Position numbers and translations under genes: made by a program
Shown here: positions 1 through 6,391 of the stretch, piece by piece
Position numbering within the stretch: the first letter of the stretch is position 1
How the letters are laid out: every line of letters begins with the position of its first letter
Notes under the pieces: model-generated
Databases searched by the model: none
Told to the model about the DNA's origin: nothing
The model's input: the letters and a program-made list of their open reading frames with translations, nothing else
Source: Prevotella sp. UBA2756
GTDB lineage: Bacteria; Bacteroidota; Bacteroidia; Bacteroidales; Bacteroidaceae
Assembly (NCBI GenBank): GCA_002353205.1
Contig: DEJE01000022.1
Coordinates: 46,902 to 54,480, forward strand
Reading direction: 5' to 3'
DNA: 7,579 nt

Positions 1-1052
1 TCGATAGCGTCTTTCGCCTCGTTGTAGGCATTGGCAGCGGCCTCTTTGCCTTGTTCGATGGAGTCCTGAACTTTCTGAACGACCTGCTCCACCTCTCCTT
101 GTGCTGCTTCGTAAGCTTGGCTGAAGGAGTCTTGGGCGCTTTCTATTGCATTGCTTACAGTCGATGAGGCATTGTCTAAGGCTCCGCTGACCTGCTCCTG
201 AACGTTGCTCGCGATATTGCCAGCCTGCTCTTGTACATTATTAATAATGTTGCCAGCCTGCTCCTGAACGTTGCTTGCGATGTTGGACGCCTGTTCTTGT
301 GCCGAAGCGAAAGCATTGGACGCCTGCTCTTGTGCCGAAGCAAAAGCATTGGAGGCCTGCTCTTGTGCCGAAGCGAAAGCATTGGATGTTTGCTCTTGTG
401 CTTCGTTGAAAGCATTGGAGGCCTGCTCTTGAGCCGAAGCGAAAGCAGAGCTTGCGGTCTCGCCGACCTGATTCACGGTGTCGGCAATCTGTCCCTGCAA
501 CTGCTCCATGCCCTCACCGGCCTGTGTCTGCAGGTCGCTCACCGTGTTGCTGATGCTTTCCTGGGCGCTGTTGTAGGCATTCTCTGCAGCCGACTGCAAC
601 CCTCCGACAGCCTCCGAAGCCTTGTCTTTGGCTGTGCTGAGGGCCTCGGCAGCTTTGTCTTTCGCTTGTCCGACGGCCTCGGCCACCTTCGACTGAGCCT
701 CGCCGAGGGCATCGCTCATCTTGCCGCTGATGGCTTCCGGGTCGGGAATCCGACTGCTGATAGCGTCTGTCGCCTCCTGTATCTTGCCAGTGATGTCGGC
801 CGATTCCAGCGCTTCCATCACCGAGCTCTGCGCTTCGGCCGACAGTTGCTGGAAGTTTTGGGCGGCGGCACCCAGCTGCTGTTGCGCATCTTGCAAGAGT
901 TGGGTCCCGTTGCTCAGGTTGCCGATGGAGTCGGTGAGCTGTCCCGGCAGGTCGATGTTGGCCGCGTTGGGCAGGTTTTGCAGTTGACCGATGGCGCCGT
1001 TGATGGAGTCGGCACCTTCTGAGACGATTTTGAGAAGAGAACTGAAGTTCAT
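1..1052 (-). CDS. Unrecognised hendecad-repeat helical protein encoded after hcp (C-terminus beyond window)
   Basis: I do not recognise this gene. It starts at ATG 1052 (MNFSSLLKIV), 37 bases after the second hcp, and stays open for 350 codons to the window edge, so the C-terminus is missing. Residues 1-114 are a Q/N/L-rich, probably helical head. From about residue 115 to 350 the sequence follows an 11-residue period without a register break: Ala or another small/aliphatic residue recurs at 115, 126, 137, 148, 159, then at 203, 214, 225, 236, 247, and still at 302 and 313. Residues 201-288 hold eight clear units of the type SNAFASAQEQA or GNIASNVQEQA. The visible part has no Cys, Trp or His, no signal peptide and no membrane segment. 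Hendecads are typical of right-handed coiled coils and of LEA-like or apolipoprotein-like amphipathic helices. Its position suggests a T6SS-linked role (cargo, adaptor or tube partner), but that is inference. It could also be a generic stress or coiled-coil protein. Confidence 0.85.
   Translation of the reverse strand, partial: MNFSSLLKIVSEGADSINGAIGQLQNLPNAANIDLPGQLTDSIGNLSNGTQLLQDAQQQLGAAAQNFQQLSAEAQSSVMEALESADITGKIQEATDAISSRIPDPEAISGKMSDALGEAQSKVAEAVGQAKDKAAEALSTAKDKASEAVGGLQSAAENAYNSAQESISNTVSDLQTQAGEGMEQLQGQIADTVNQVGETASSAFASAQEQASNAFNEAQEQTSNAFASAQEQASNAFASAQEQASNAFASAQEQASNIASNVQEQAGNIINNVQEQAGNIASNVQEQVSGALDNASSTVSNAIESAQDSFSQAYEAAQGEVEQVVQKVQDSIEQGKEAAANAYNEAKDAI
189..452 (-). repeat. 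Eight 33-bp tandem repeats inside the hendecad gene
   Basis: Eight consecutive 33-bp units encode residues 201-288. Five units (288-452) are of the SNAFASAQEQA type and three (189-287) of the GNIASNVQEQA type. The units at 288-320, 321-353 and 354-386 are almost identical in DNA, differing mainly at third codon positions, while 387-419 and 420-452 have drifted a little. The near-identity in DNA, not only in protein, points to recent duplication by slippage or recombination. Because the unit is a multiple of three and of the structural period, changes in copy number would lengthen or shorten the helix without breaking frame or register. Confidence 0.9.
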
Positions 1053-1089
1053 ACCAAGATAGTTTAGAGAGTATTGGAACGAAATTCGG

Positions 1090-1497
1090 TCAGATCCATT
1101 CGTTGCTGTATTCTGCCTTCGAGCCCGATCCTATGGTGATGGTCTCGGCTGCCAGCTTGATGGTGGTGTACATCAGTCGGCTGTCGCTGTCGTTGTAGAA
1201 GTCTTCCAGGCCGATGCAGTAGGCGTTCTGGAACGAAACGGTCTTGTAGCTCCGCTTGTTTTGCTTCGACCATACGGTGAACGTGAAGACGCCGTCCTTC
1301 ACTTCGGTCTTGCTGAACATCCACTTGTAGAAGAACAGGTCGTCGTCGCTGGTGGCTGGCATCACGAAGACGATGTTGCCGCCCTGCGGTCGGGTGGTGG
1401 GTTTGCTTGAGGGGTCGCACAGTTGCCTGAACTCATATTCGCACTGCACGATGCCATACGTCTTCTGACCGATTTTCAGTTGTCCTTGTAAAGCCAT
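1090..1497 (-). CDS. hcp: Hcp/TssD tube protein of Bacteroidota T6SS, second copy
   Basis: Hcp stacks as hexameric rings to form the inner tube that the contracting sheath expels, and it can carry small effectors in its lumen. This 135-residue protein has the usual length and pattern of the Bacteroidota TssD family: an EYEFRQLCD segment near residue 20, then PQGGNIVFV, an SDDDL loop, a YKWM helix segment, VKDGVFTFTV, VSFQNAYCIGLEDF and a final strand ITIGSG. The start at 1497 gives MALQGQLKIG, a normal N-terminus for the family. It aligns end to end with the copy at 1598-2002 but is clearly diverged; shared positions include the Q..D....P....GG.I core and the following DD. It is separated from that copy by 100 bases with a strong inverted repeat, so the two hcp genes may be expressed at different levels. 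It could be the main tube subunit or a specialised cargo carrier; the sequence does not decide. Confidence 0.9.
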   Translation of the reverse strand: MALQGQLKIGQKTYGIVQCEYEFRQLCDPSSKPTTRPQGGNIVFVMPATSDDDLFFYKWMFSKTEVKDGVFTFTVWSKQNKRSYKTVSFQNAYCIGLEDFYNDSDSRLMYTTIKLAAETITIGSGSKAEYSNEWI

Positions 1498-1544
1498 GGT
1501 AATCGTTTTGTTGTCTGTGTTTCAGCAAGAAACGTAGTCAAGAT

Positions 1545-1585
1545 AAGGATGAAGGGCATGCTTGGGTGAGCGTCCCTTCATCCTT
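1545..1585 (-). promoter_or_regulatory. Perfect 12-bp inverted repeat between the two hcp genes
   Basis: The arms at 1545-1556 (AAGGATGAAGGG) and 1574-1585 are exact reverse complements separated by 17 bases, within which GCT/AGC can pair further. In the operon direction the stem is not followed by a run of U; the bases after it read ATCTTGACTACG. A run of four T follows only on the plus strand. It is therefore not a classical intrinsic terminator for the operon. More likely it is a partial terminator, a processing site, or a 3' stabilising hairpin on the mRNA of the upstream hcp. Its function is inferred; the palindrome itself is plain. Confidence 0.7.
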
Positions 1586-1597
1586 TTACCGTGACGA

Positions 1598-2002
1598 TTA
1601 GTTGTCGATGGTCCAGCGGTTGTTGTGGCGGGCATTGCCGATGGAGATCTCTTTGGCCGAGATGGTGAACTCCTCGTACTGCTGCACTTCGTTCTTGTTG
1701 TCGTAGGTCTCGGCATATTCCACCATGTAGCCCTCCTTGAAGTCGAGGTGCTTCATCTCGCCGCCCTGACGGTTGGGGAACGAGATGGTTCCGCTCTTGC
1801 TCATATAGGTGTCGCACATCCACTCCAGCAGGTCGGTGTTGCCGTCGTCGTTCGACTTCACTTTCACCATGATTTTGCCGCCGCGCGTGGTGCCCGTGGG
1901 CTGACCTTCCACGTCGGTCTGCTGATTCAGTTCATAACGCACATACATTACCTCGCGCTCGGCGATACCGTCGGCGTTGATTGTTACAGTTCTTGTTGCC
2001 AT
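1598..2002 (-). CDS. hcp: Hcp/TssD tube protein of Bacteroidota T6SS, first copy
   Basis: This is a 134-residue Hcp-like protein that would form or join the hexameric inner tube. It shows the family landmarks: VRYELNQQTD near residue 22, TGTTRGGKIMVKVKS, a DDGNTDLLEWM segment, then HLDFKEGYMVEYAETYDN and the late strands EFTISAKEISIGNA. It starts MATRTVTINADG at ATG 2002, preceded by A/T-rich sequence (ACAATT directly before ATG, as also seen at tssB) and no Shine-Dalgarno motif, which is usual for Bacteroidota. It follows tssC by 53 bases. A tssB-tssC-hcp order fits co-production of sheath and tube. The strongly expressed tube subunit often lies right after the sheath genes, so this may be the structural Hcp; that is inference. 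Confidence 0.9.
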   Translation of the reverse strand: MATRTVTINADGIAEREVMYVRYELNQQTDVEGQPTGTTRGGKIMVKVKSNDDGNTDLLEWMCDTYMSKSGTISFPNRQGGEMKHLDFKEGYMVEYAETYDNKNEVQQYEEFTISAKEISIGNARHNNRWTIDN

Positions 2003-2055
2003 AATTGTAATTGTTTAAGGAATTAATAAATAATGATAATTAGAAAATGTGTTGC

Positions 2056-3438
2056 TTATTGGACGTTCTGATCCCATTCCACGCCGGCCTGTCCGTTGTG
2101 GCCGGTCAGCTCGATGAAGAAGTTCTTCGCTGCGAAGAACGGTTTCAGCTCTACCTCAATCTTGATGTCCTTCGTCTTCGGGTCTTGGTTGATGCCCCGC
2201 AGGTTGTAGTTCTCGATGAGCTTGCCCGGGCCTTTGTAGTCGCTCAGGAAGTCGTGCACGGCTTGCTGCAGCTCAGCCTTCACCGAGGAGTTCCAGTTGA
2301 TGAACGCCTCGTCGTTGAAGAAGTTCTGGAACACCTTTCCGATCCAGTCGAACACGCGCACGATGGGATACTCCTGCAGTCCGATGGTGGCGCCGTTGTA
2401 GAGCGAGCGGTTCGAGAAGGCCATCGTGCGGCCGTCTTCCTCCACCATGGGGATGACGCCCTGGTCGATGAGCGCTGCTATCTCCGACTTGCGCAGGTCG
2501 AGGCGTGCGCCCTTCACGTTGCTCAGCGTGCCGTATTTCTTTCCGGCGGCGCCCTGTGCGATGACGATCTCGTCAGTGTTGGTCATGCGTCCGGCCAGTG
2601 CTGCCGATGCGGGGATGTAGAGATCATCGTCCTCGTCGGCGAGTTCCGACTTCTTGCGTCCCAGCAGGTAGTTGCACGTCATCACGATGTTGGCCAGCTT
2701 AGCGTCCTGCCCTTGTAGGTTGGCATCGTCGAGCTCGTCTTTCAGCATGCTGAAGTTCTGGCTGTCCTTGAAGTCGGTCACCATCATCACCTTGTTGCGG
2801 TAGGCGGTGTCGGCCCACATGCGGATGGTGTTGGCATCGCCCAGGTAGCCGGGGACGACGAGCAGGCTGTAGTTGTTCTTCAGGCTCAGACGGTCGTAGT
2901 AGCGTTCCATCTCGTCGCGGATGGCCAGTGTGTCTTCCGAGTCGTGGTACTCCAGCTCGTCCTTGTTGACGTTCATCAGCGTGATGCAGTCAATCTTTCC
3001 CTGTCCGGCGTTGGCGAAGAAGGAGTCGAGGGCGCGGTAGGTCACCTCCAGCTTCTTGATGTCTTCGTGCACGTTGAAGAGGTTGGCCTTCAGGTTCTGT
3101 TCGGCCTTGTCGCGCTTGGCCTTGCACGAGTCGATGATCTGCATGGGGTCGGTACCGCCGCTTTCAAGGATGCTCACCCACAGTTCGAGCTCGTTCTTCA
3201 GCTTCTGCCGGCTGTCGGCGTAGGCCGAGTCGGAGAGGAAGATGTTCTTCACCGCCTTGCGTCGCGGGTCCATGTTCTCGACGCCCTTGATGAGACCCTT
3301 CACCATTTGGAAGCCGCCGAACTTGTTCAGTCCGTCGAGGCTCTCCTGTAGCAAGGCCGCCGGATTCTCAATCTTTTCTCTTTCGCGAAGTTCCACGGGT
3401 TCGCCCATGGCTTCTTTCTTCAGTTCTTCTGCTGCCAT
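2056..3438 (-). CDS. tssC: TssC (VipB), large subunit of the T6SS contractile sheath
   Basis: TssC combines with TssB into the helical sheath around the Hcp tube, whose contraction drives secretion. The protein has 460 residues, within the usual range for TssC and of the Bacteroidota-specific form. Recognisable parts are LEVTYRALDSFF near residue 130 (start of the sheath core), the helix and loop around LGDANTIRMWADTAYRNKV (about 200-218), the YIPASAALAGRM segment near 275, equivalent to the conserved P.S...AG motif of TssC, and the C-terminal strand pair IKIEVELKPFFAAKNFFIEL, as in phage tail-sheath folds. The N-terminal 40 residues are charged and helical, and would pair with TssB. It starts at ATG 3438, 40 bases after tssB, behind an A-rich leader. 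The two genes are surely co-transcribed. Confidence 0.95.
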   Translation of the reverse strand: MAAEELKKEAMGEPVELREREKIENPAALLQESLDGLNKFGGFQMVKGLIKGVENMDPRRKAVKNIFLSDSAYADSRQKLKNELELWVSILESGGTDPMQIIDSCKAKRDKAEQNLKANLFNVHEDIKKLEVTYRALDSFFANAGQGKIDCITLMNVNKDELEYHDSEDTLAIRDEMERYYDRLSLKNNYSLLVVPGYLGDANTIRMWADTAYRNKVMMVTDFKDSQNFSMLKDELDDANLQGQDAKLANIVMTCNYLLGRKKSELADEDDDLYIPASAALAGRMTNTDEIVIAQGAAGKKYGTLSNVKGARLDLRKSEIAALIDQGVIPMVEEDGRTMAFSNRSLYNGATIGLQEYPIVRVFDWIGKVFQNFFNDEAFINWNSSVKAELQQAVHDFLSDYKGPGKLIENYNLRGINQDPKTKDIKIEVELKPFFAAKNFFIELTGHNGQAGVEWDQNVQ

Positions 3439-3478
3439 ATTCTTTTTACGTTTTTTTCGTTTTACATTCGGTAAGCGG

Positions 3479-3934
3479 TTAGTCGGCGTCGTCGAGCTCT
3501 GCCAGCAGAGCCTTCAGCGCGTTCTTCAGGTTGCCGCGTGCGGCCTCGTCTTTGAGCGTGTTGCGCAGCGTCTTGTTTTTCTCCAGCTGGCGTATCACCG
3601 AGTTGTAGGCGTCGATCTTGCCCTTGGCGGCTCCCATGATCTCGCTCTGTTCGATGAGCTGCTCGTCTTCGAAGTCCTTGATCTGCTTGAAGTCGAAGTC
3701 TTCATACACGGCTCCGCCCTCTTCCGTCTCCAGGGTGACGCCCTTCTTGCTGGGTTGGTAGTGCTCGAAGACCTCTTTCATGTTCTTGGGCTTGAAGCCC
3801 TCGCGGTCCTCGTCGGTGTTGGGTGCCTCGTCAGTGAACTGGTCGGCATACAGCGTTCGGTTTTGCGGGAACTCGATGATGCCGTCCTGGGCTTCCACAT
3901 CGAGCACCTTGGTGATAACAGTTTTTCTTGCCAT
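3479..3934 (-). CDS. tssB: TssB (VipA), small subunit of the T6SS contractile sheath
   Basis: TssB is the small sheath subunit. It braces TssC and exposes the helix that ClpV recognises after contraction. The protein has 151 residues, close to the family norm. The middle carries FDFKQIKDFEDEQLIEQSEI, equivalent to the conserved DF.PE segment of VipA proteins, followed by a helical C-terminal half (AKGKIDAYNSVIRQLEKNK and on), acidic at its end. Residues 30-75 are charged and probably flexible. It lies 32 bases after clpV and 40 before tssC. The start at 3934 (MARKTVITKVL) is preceded by CAACAATT and lacks a Shine-Dalgarno motif. Adjacency to clpV is meaningful because ClpV acts on the TssB/TssC sheath. 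Confidence 0.93.
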   Translation of the reverse strand: MARKTVITKVLDVEAQDGIIEFPQNRTLYADQFTDEAPNTDEDREGFKPKNMKEVFEHYQPSKKGVTLETEEGGAVYEDFDFKQIKDFEDEQLIEQSEIMGAAKGKIDAYNSVIRQLEKNKTLRNTLKDEAARGNLKNALKALLAELDDAD

Positions 3935-3966
3935 AATTGTTGATGATTATTGTTAGTAATGATGTT

Positions 3967-6255
3967 TCAGCTCTCCTCCGGTGTCTCATCCGGGGTGTCG
4001 ATGTCCCACTGTATCTGCTTCTGCTCCTCGTCGTATTTCATGGTCACCGTGTCGCCCGGAGCCACGTCGCCGGCAATGATGAGCTTCGAGAGCGGACGGC
4101 GAATCTCCTTGCGTATGATGCCGAGGATGGGCCGGGCGCCGTAGTGCGCGTTGAAGCCCACCTTGGTGACGTATTTGCGTGCCGACTCGTCGATGACGAG
4201 CTTGATGTTCTGCTCGTTCAACGTCTTCAGCAGGTTCTTGATGTGGATGTCGAAGATGCGGTCGATCATCTCTTCGGTGATGGGCGAGAAGGGGACAATC
4301 TCCGTCAGGCGCGCCAGGAACTCGGGTCGGAAGTGGCCCTGCATCACTTCGAGCAGCTTGTCGTGCGTGGGAACGACGCCCTCGCCGAACGACTTGAAGA
4401 TGTAGTCGCTGCCGATGTTGGATGTGAAGATGATGAGCGAGTTCGAGAAGTCGCCCACGCGGCCCAGACGGTCGTGCAGCTTGCCCTCGTCGAGGATCTG
4501 CAGGAAGAGGTCGAACACCGACTTGTGGGCCTTCTCAATCTCGTCGAAGAGCACCACCGAGTAGGGATGCTGGCGGATCTGGTTCACCAGCAGGCCGCCC
4601 TCCTCATAGCCCACGTATCCCGGAGGCGCACCATAGAGCAGCGCCACGGAGTGCTCCTCCTTGTATTCCGACATGTCGAAGCGCAGCATGGCCGTCTCGT
4701 CGTCGAAGAGGAAGTTGGCCAGCGACTTGGCCAGCTCCGTCTTTCCCGTTCCCGTGGGGCCGAGGAAGAAGAACGAACCCATGGGCTGACCTTTCTTGTT
4801 CAGGCCCGAGCGGCTTTCGAAGATGGCGTCGAGGATGCTCTTGATGGCGTGGTTCTGCCCCACGACGCGCTGGTGCAGTATCTGCTCAGCGTTGCCCAGC
4901 TTCTCGCGCTCCTCGCTCTGGATGTTGCCCATCGGGATGCCCGTCATCTTGGCCACCACGTCGCGCACGGCATCTTTCTCCAGCTTCGTGTGCTTCTGCG
5001 TCTCGGCGGGTGCGTCCTGCAGGTCGGCCAGCTCGTTGGCAATCTTCACCGACGACATGGCGCGGTCCAACAGGTCGAGGGCCGACGACGGCAGTCGGCG
5101 GTCGGGCATGTAGCGTTTGGCCAGACGGACAATTTCCGTGGGCACCTCTTCCTCGATGGGCAGGTGGTGGAACTGCTCGTAGCTCTCGCGCTTGCTGCGG
5201 ATGATCTCCACGGCCTGCTCCTCGGAGGGCTCTTCCACGGTGATTTTCTCGAAGAAGGCCGTGAACTCTTTGTCCTTCTCGATGTCCTTCGTGTAGCCGT
5301 CGATGGTGGCTGTGCACACCACCTGCAGCTGATTCTTCGAGAGCAGCTTCTTCAGTCCGGGCAGAATGCCGTTGAGCACCGACTGCTTGTCCTCCACGCG
5401 GTGGAAGTTCTCGATCACCAGCACGGGCTGCGCCAGGTTGAGAAGCTCTTCAGTTACTTTCTTGAAGCGGTCCTCAATCTCGCCCTTGTAGCTCACGCCC
5501 TGGCTCAGTGCTATCAGATCGAGCTCGTAGGGCTGCATGCTCTCGAGCGAGGCGGGCACGCGCTTGTCGCGGATGCGCTGCACGATGCTGTTGATGAGGC
5601 TCGTCTTGCCCACGCCCGTCTCGCCCACGATGAGGATGTTGGCGCGGTCTTTGCGGGCCAGTATCTCCACGATGGAGAGCACTTCCTTGTCGAAACCGAT
5701 CACCGGAGCCTCTTCCACGTCGGCGAGCAGCGCCACGCAGTATTCCGAAGCGCTGCCCGAGGCTGTCGTGGCGCCTGCGCTACCCGCAGCCGCAGCGGCA
5801 GGTTTGGCAGCGGGAGCCCCCGAGCGCAGGAAGCTCTTCACCTTGTCGGCCTGCAGGGGGAGTGTCTTCAGCTGTTCGTACGAGAAGCCGATGCCCGGCG
5901 ACACCAGTGAGGCTAGCAGGCACACACCGTCGATGCCGTCCATGCCGCAACTGTCGGCTATCTCCTTCGCCTCTTTCACCACGCTCTTCGCGTCGGCAGA
6001 GAGTTCGAAGCCTTTCATTCCGTAAGGCGACTTGTCGCATTGCTTCATGCGCATGTCGGCCCAGTCGAGCAGATAGTAGTAATCCTCGTCGAGGGTATCC
6101 TCGATGAATCCAACGAGCCCGGCGCTCTTGTGGAGCAAGGCGCGCAACAGGTGGGCGGGTTCAATCTTCGGCGACTTGTTGTCGTTGGCGAACGACTGTG
6201 CGATGTGCAGCAGGTCGAACGGCAGATTGGCGAGCATTTCTGTGTACTTGTCCAT
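3967..6255 (-). CDS. clpV: ClpV (TssH), AAA+ ATPase that disassembles the T6SS sheath
   Basis: ClpV is a hexameric unfoldase that dismantles contracted TssBC so that subunits can be reused. From ATG 6255 (MDKYTEMLANLP) it has 762 residues, shorter than most proteobacterial ClpV or ClpB. In order it shows a Clp N-domain (1-146), an Ala/Pro/Ser linker (147-170), the first ATPase domain with Walker A GETGVGKT (211-218) and pore loop SYKGE (255-259), only about 20 residues where ClpB has its M-domain (403-423), and the second ATPase domain with Walker A GPTGTGKT (499-506), pore loop GYVG (546-549), Walker B FDE (570-572), arginine finger R649 and sensor-2 GARP (706-709). The first domain is unusual: Walker B reads VIENFH (E282, N283 in place of D, E), and the arginine-finger pair of ClpB is replaced by A333-F334. 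The frame stays open upstream to an ATG at 6507, but that stretch overlaps the previous gene and a DNA repeat, so 6255 is preferred. It is followed at once by tssB. Confidence 0.95.
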   Translation of the reverse strand: MDKYTEMLANLPFDLLHIAQSFANDNKSPKIEPAHLLRALLHKSAGLVGFIEDTLDEDYYYLLDWADMRMKQCDKSPYGMKGFELSADAKSVVKEAKEIADSCGMDGIDGVCLLASLVSPGIGFSYEQLKTLPLQADKVKSFLRSGAPAAKPAAAAAGSAGATTASGSASEYCVALLADVEEAPVIGFDKEVLSIVEILARKDRANILIVGETGVGKTSLINSIVQRIRDKRVPASLESMQPYELDLIALSQGVSYKGEIEDRFKKVTEELLNLAQPVLVIENFHRVEDKQSVLNGILPGLKKLLSKNQLQVVCTATIDGYTKDIEKDKEFTAFFEKITVEEPSEEQAVEIIRSKRESYEQFHHLPIEEEVPTEIVRLAKRYMPDRRLPSSALDLLDRAMSSVKIANELADLQDAPAETQKHTKLEKDAVRDVVAKMTGIPMGNIQSEEREKLGNAEQILHQRVVGQNHAIKSILDAIFESRSGLNKKGQPMGSFFFLGPTGTGKTELAKSLANFLFDDETAMLRFDMSEYKEEHSVALLYGAPPGYVGYEEGGLLVNQIRQHPYSVVLFDEIEKAHKSVFDLFLQILDEGKLHDRLGRVGDFSNSLIIFTSNIGSDYIFKSFGEGVVPTHDKLLEVMQGHFRPEFLARLTEIVPFSPITEEMIDRIFDIHIKNLLKTLNEQNIKLVIDESARKYVTKVGFNAHYGARPILGIIRKEIRRPLSKLIIAGDVAPGDTVTMKYDEEQKQIQWDIDTPDETPEES

Positions 6256-6283
6256 AGGTCGTATTGTTTTTTGTAGGGTTTTT

Positions 6284-6387
6284 CTAGTTTTTTCTAGAAT
6301 CTCTAGAATCTCTAGATTTTCTAGAATTTCTAGATTCTCTAGATCCTCTAGAATCTCTAGATCTTCTAGATCCTCTAGCTCCTCTAT
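6284..6387 (-). repeat. 9-bp-periodic CTAG tandem repeat in front of clpV
   Basis: CTAG occurs at 6294, 6303, 6312, 6321, 6330, 6339, 6348, 6357, 6366 and 6375, exactly every 9 bases. A degenerate unit (CTAT) lies at 6384 and one extra copy at 6284, at a spacing of 10. Units read like TCTAGAATC or TCTAGATCC, and many contain the palindrome TCTAGA. The array fills most of the 136-base gap between the stop of the NusG-like gene (6392) and the clpV start (6255). In the transcript any unit could pair with another, giving many alternative hairpins. In the clpV frame it is free of stops and reads as repeats of Leu-Glu-Asp/Ile/Asn, but it holds no ATG, GTG or TTG in that frame. It is most simply a non-coding, possibly variable-number spacer in the mRNA. 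Confidence 0.93.
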
Positions 6388-6391
6388 CTCC

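Noticed and set aside
176..415. Minus-strand 79-codon frame with repeated basic units (RHKSR)
   Set aside because: It is a different frame of the same repeats within the hendecad gene, with a start in mid-gene and an implausible composition.
231..1022. Plus-strand open frame of 263 codons with repeated LLLCRSESIG-like units
   Set aside because: It is the antisense reading of the 33-bp repeats. The minus-strand frame gives a coherent helical protein from a well-placed start after hcp, and the whole operon is on the minus strand.
1529..1560. Separate promoter for the second hcp (TACGTTTC on the minus strand)
   Set aside because: It misses the last base of TAnnTTTG, and no TTG lies about 20 bases upstream.
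3937..5910. Very long plus-strand open frame (657 codons) opposite clpV
   Set aside because: It is the antisense shadow of clpV, caused by GC-rich codon use. The translation is rich in Leu, Val, His and Arg without domain features, while the minus strand encodes clear AAA+ motifs.
6284..6387. CRISPR array
   Set aside because: Units of 9 bp without spacers of 25-40 bases and without cas genes are a simple tandem repeat, not a CRISPR.
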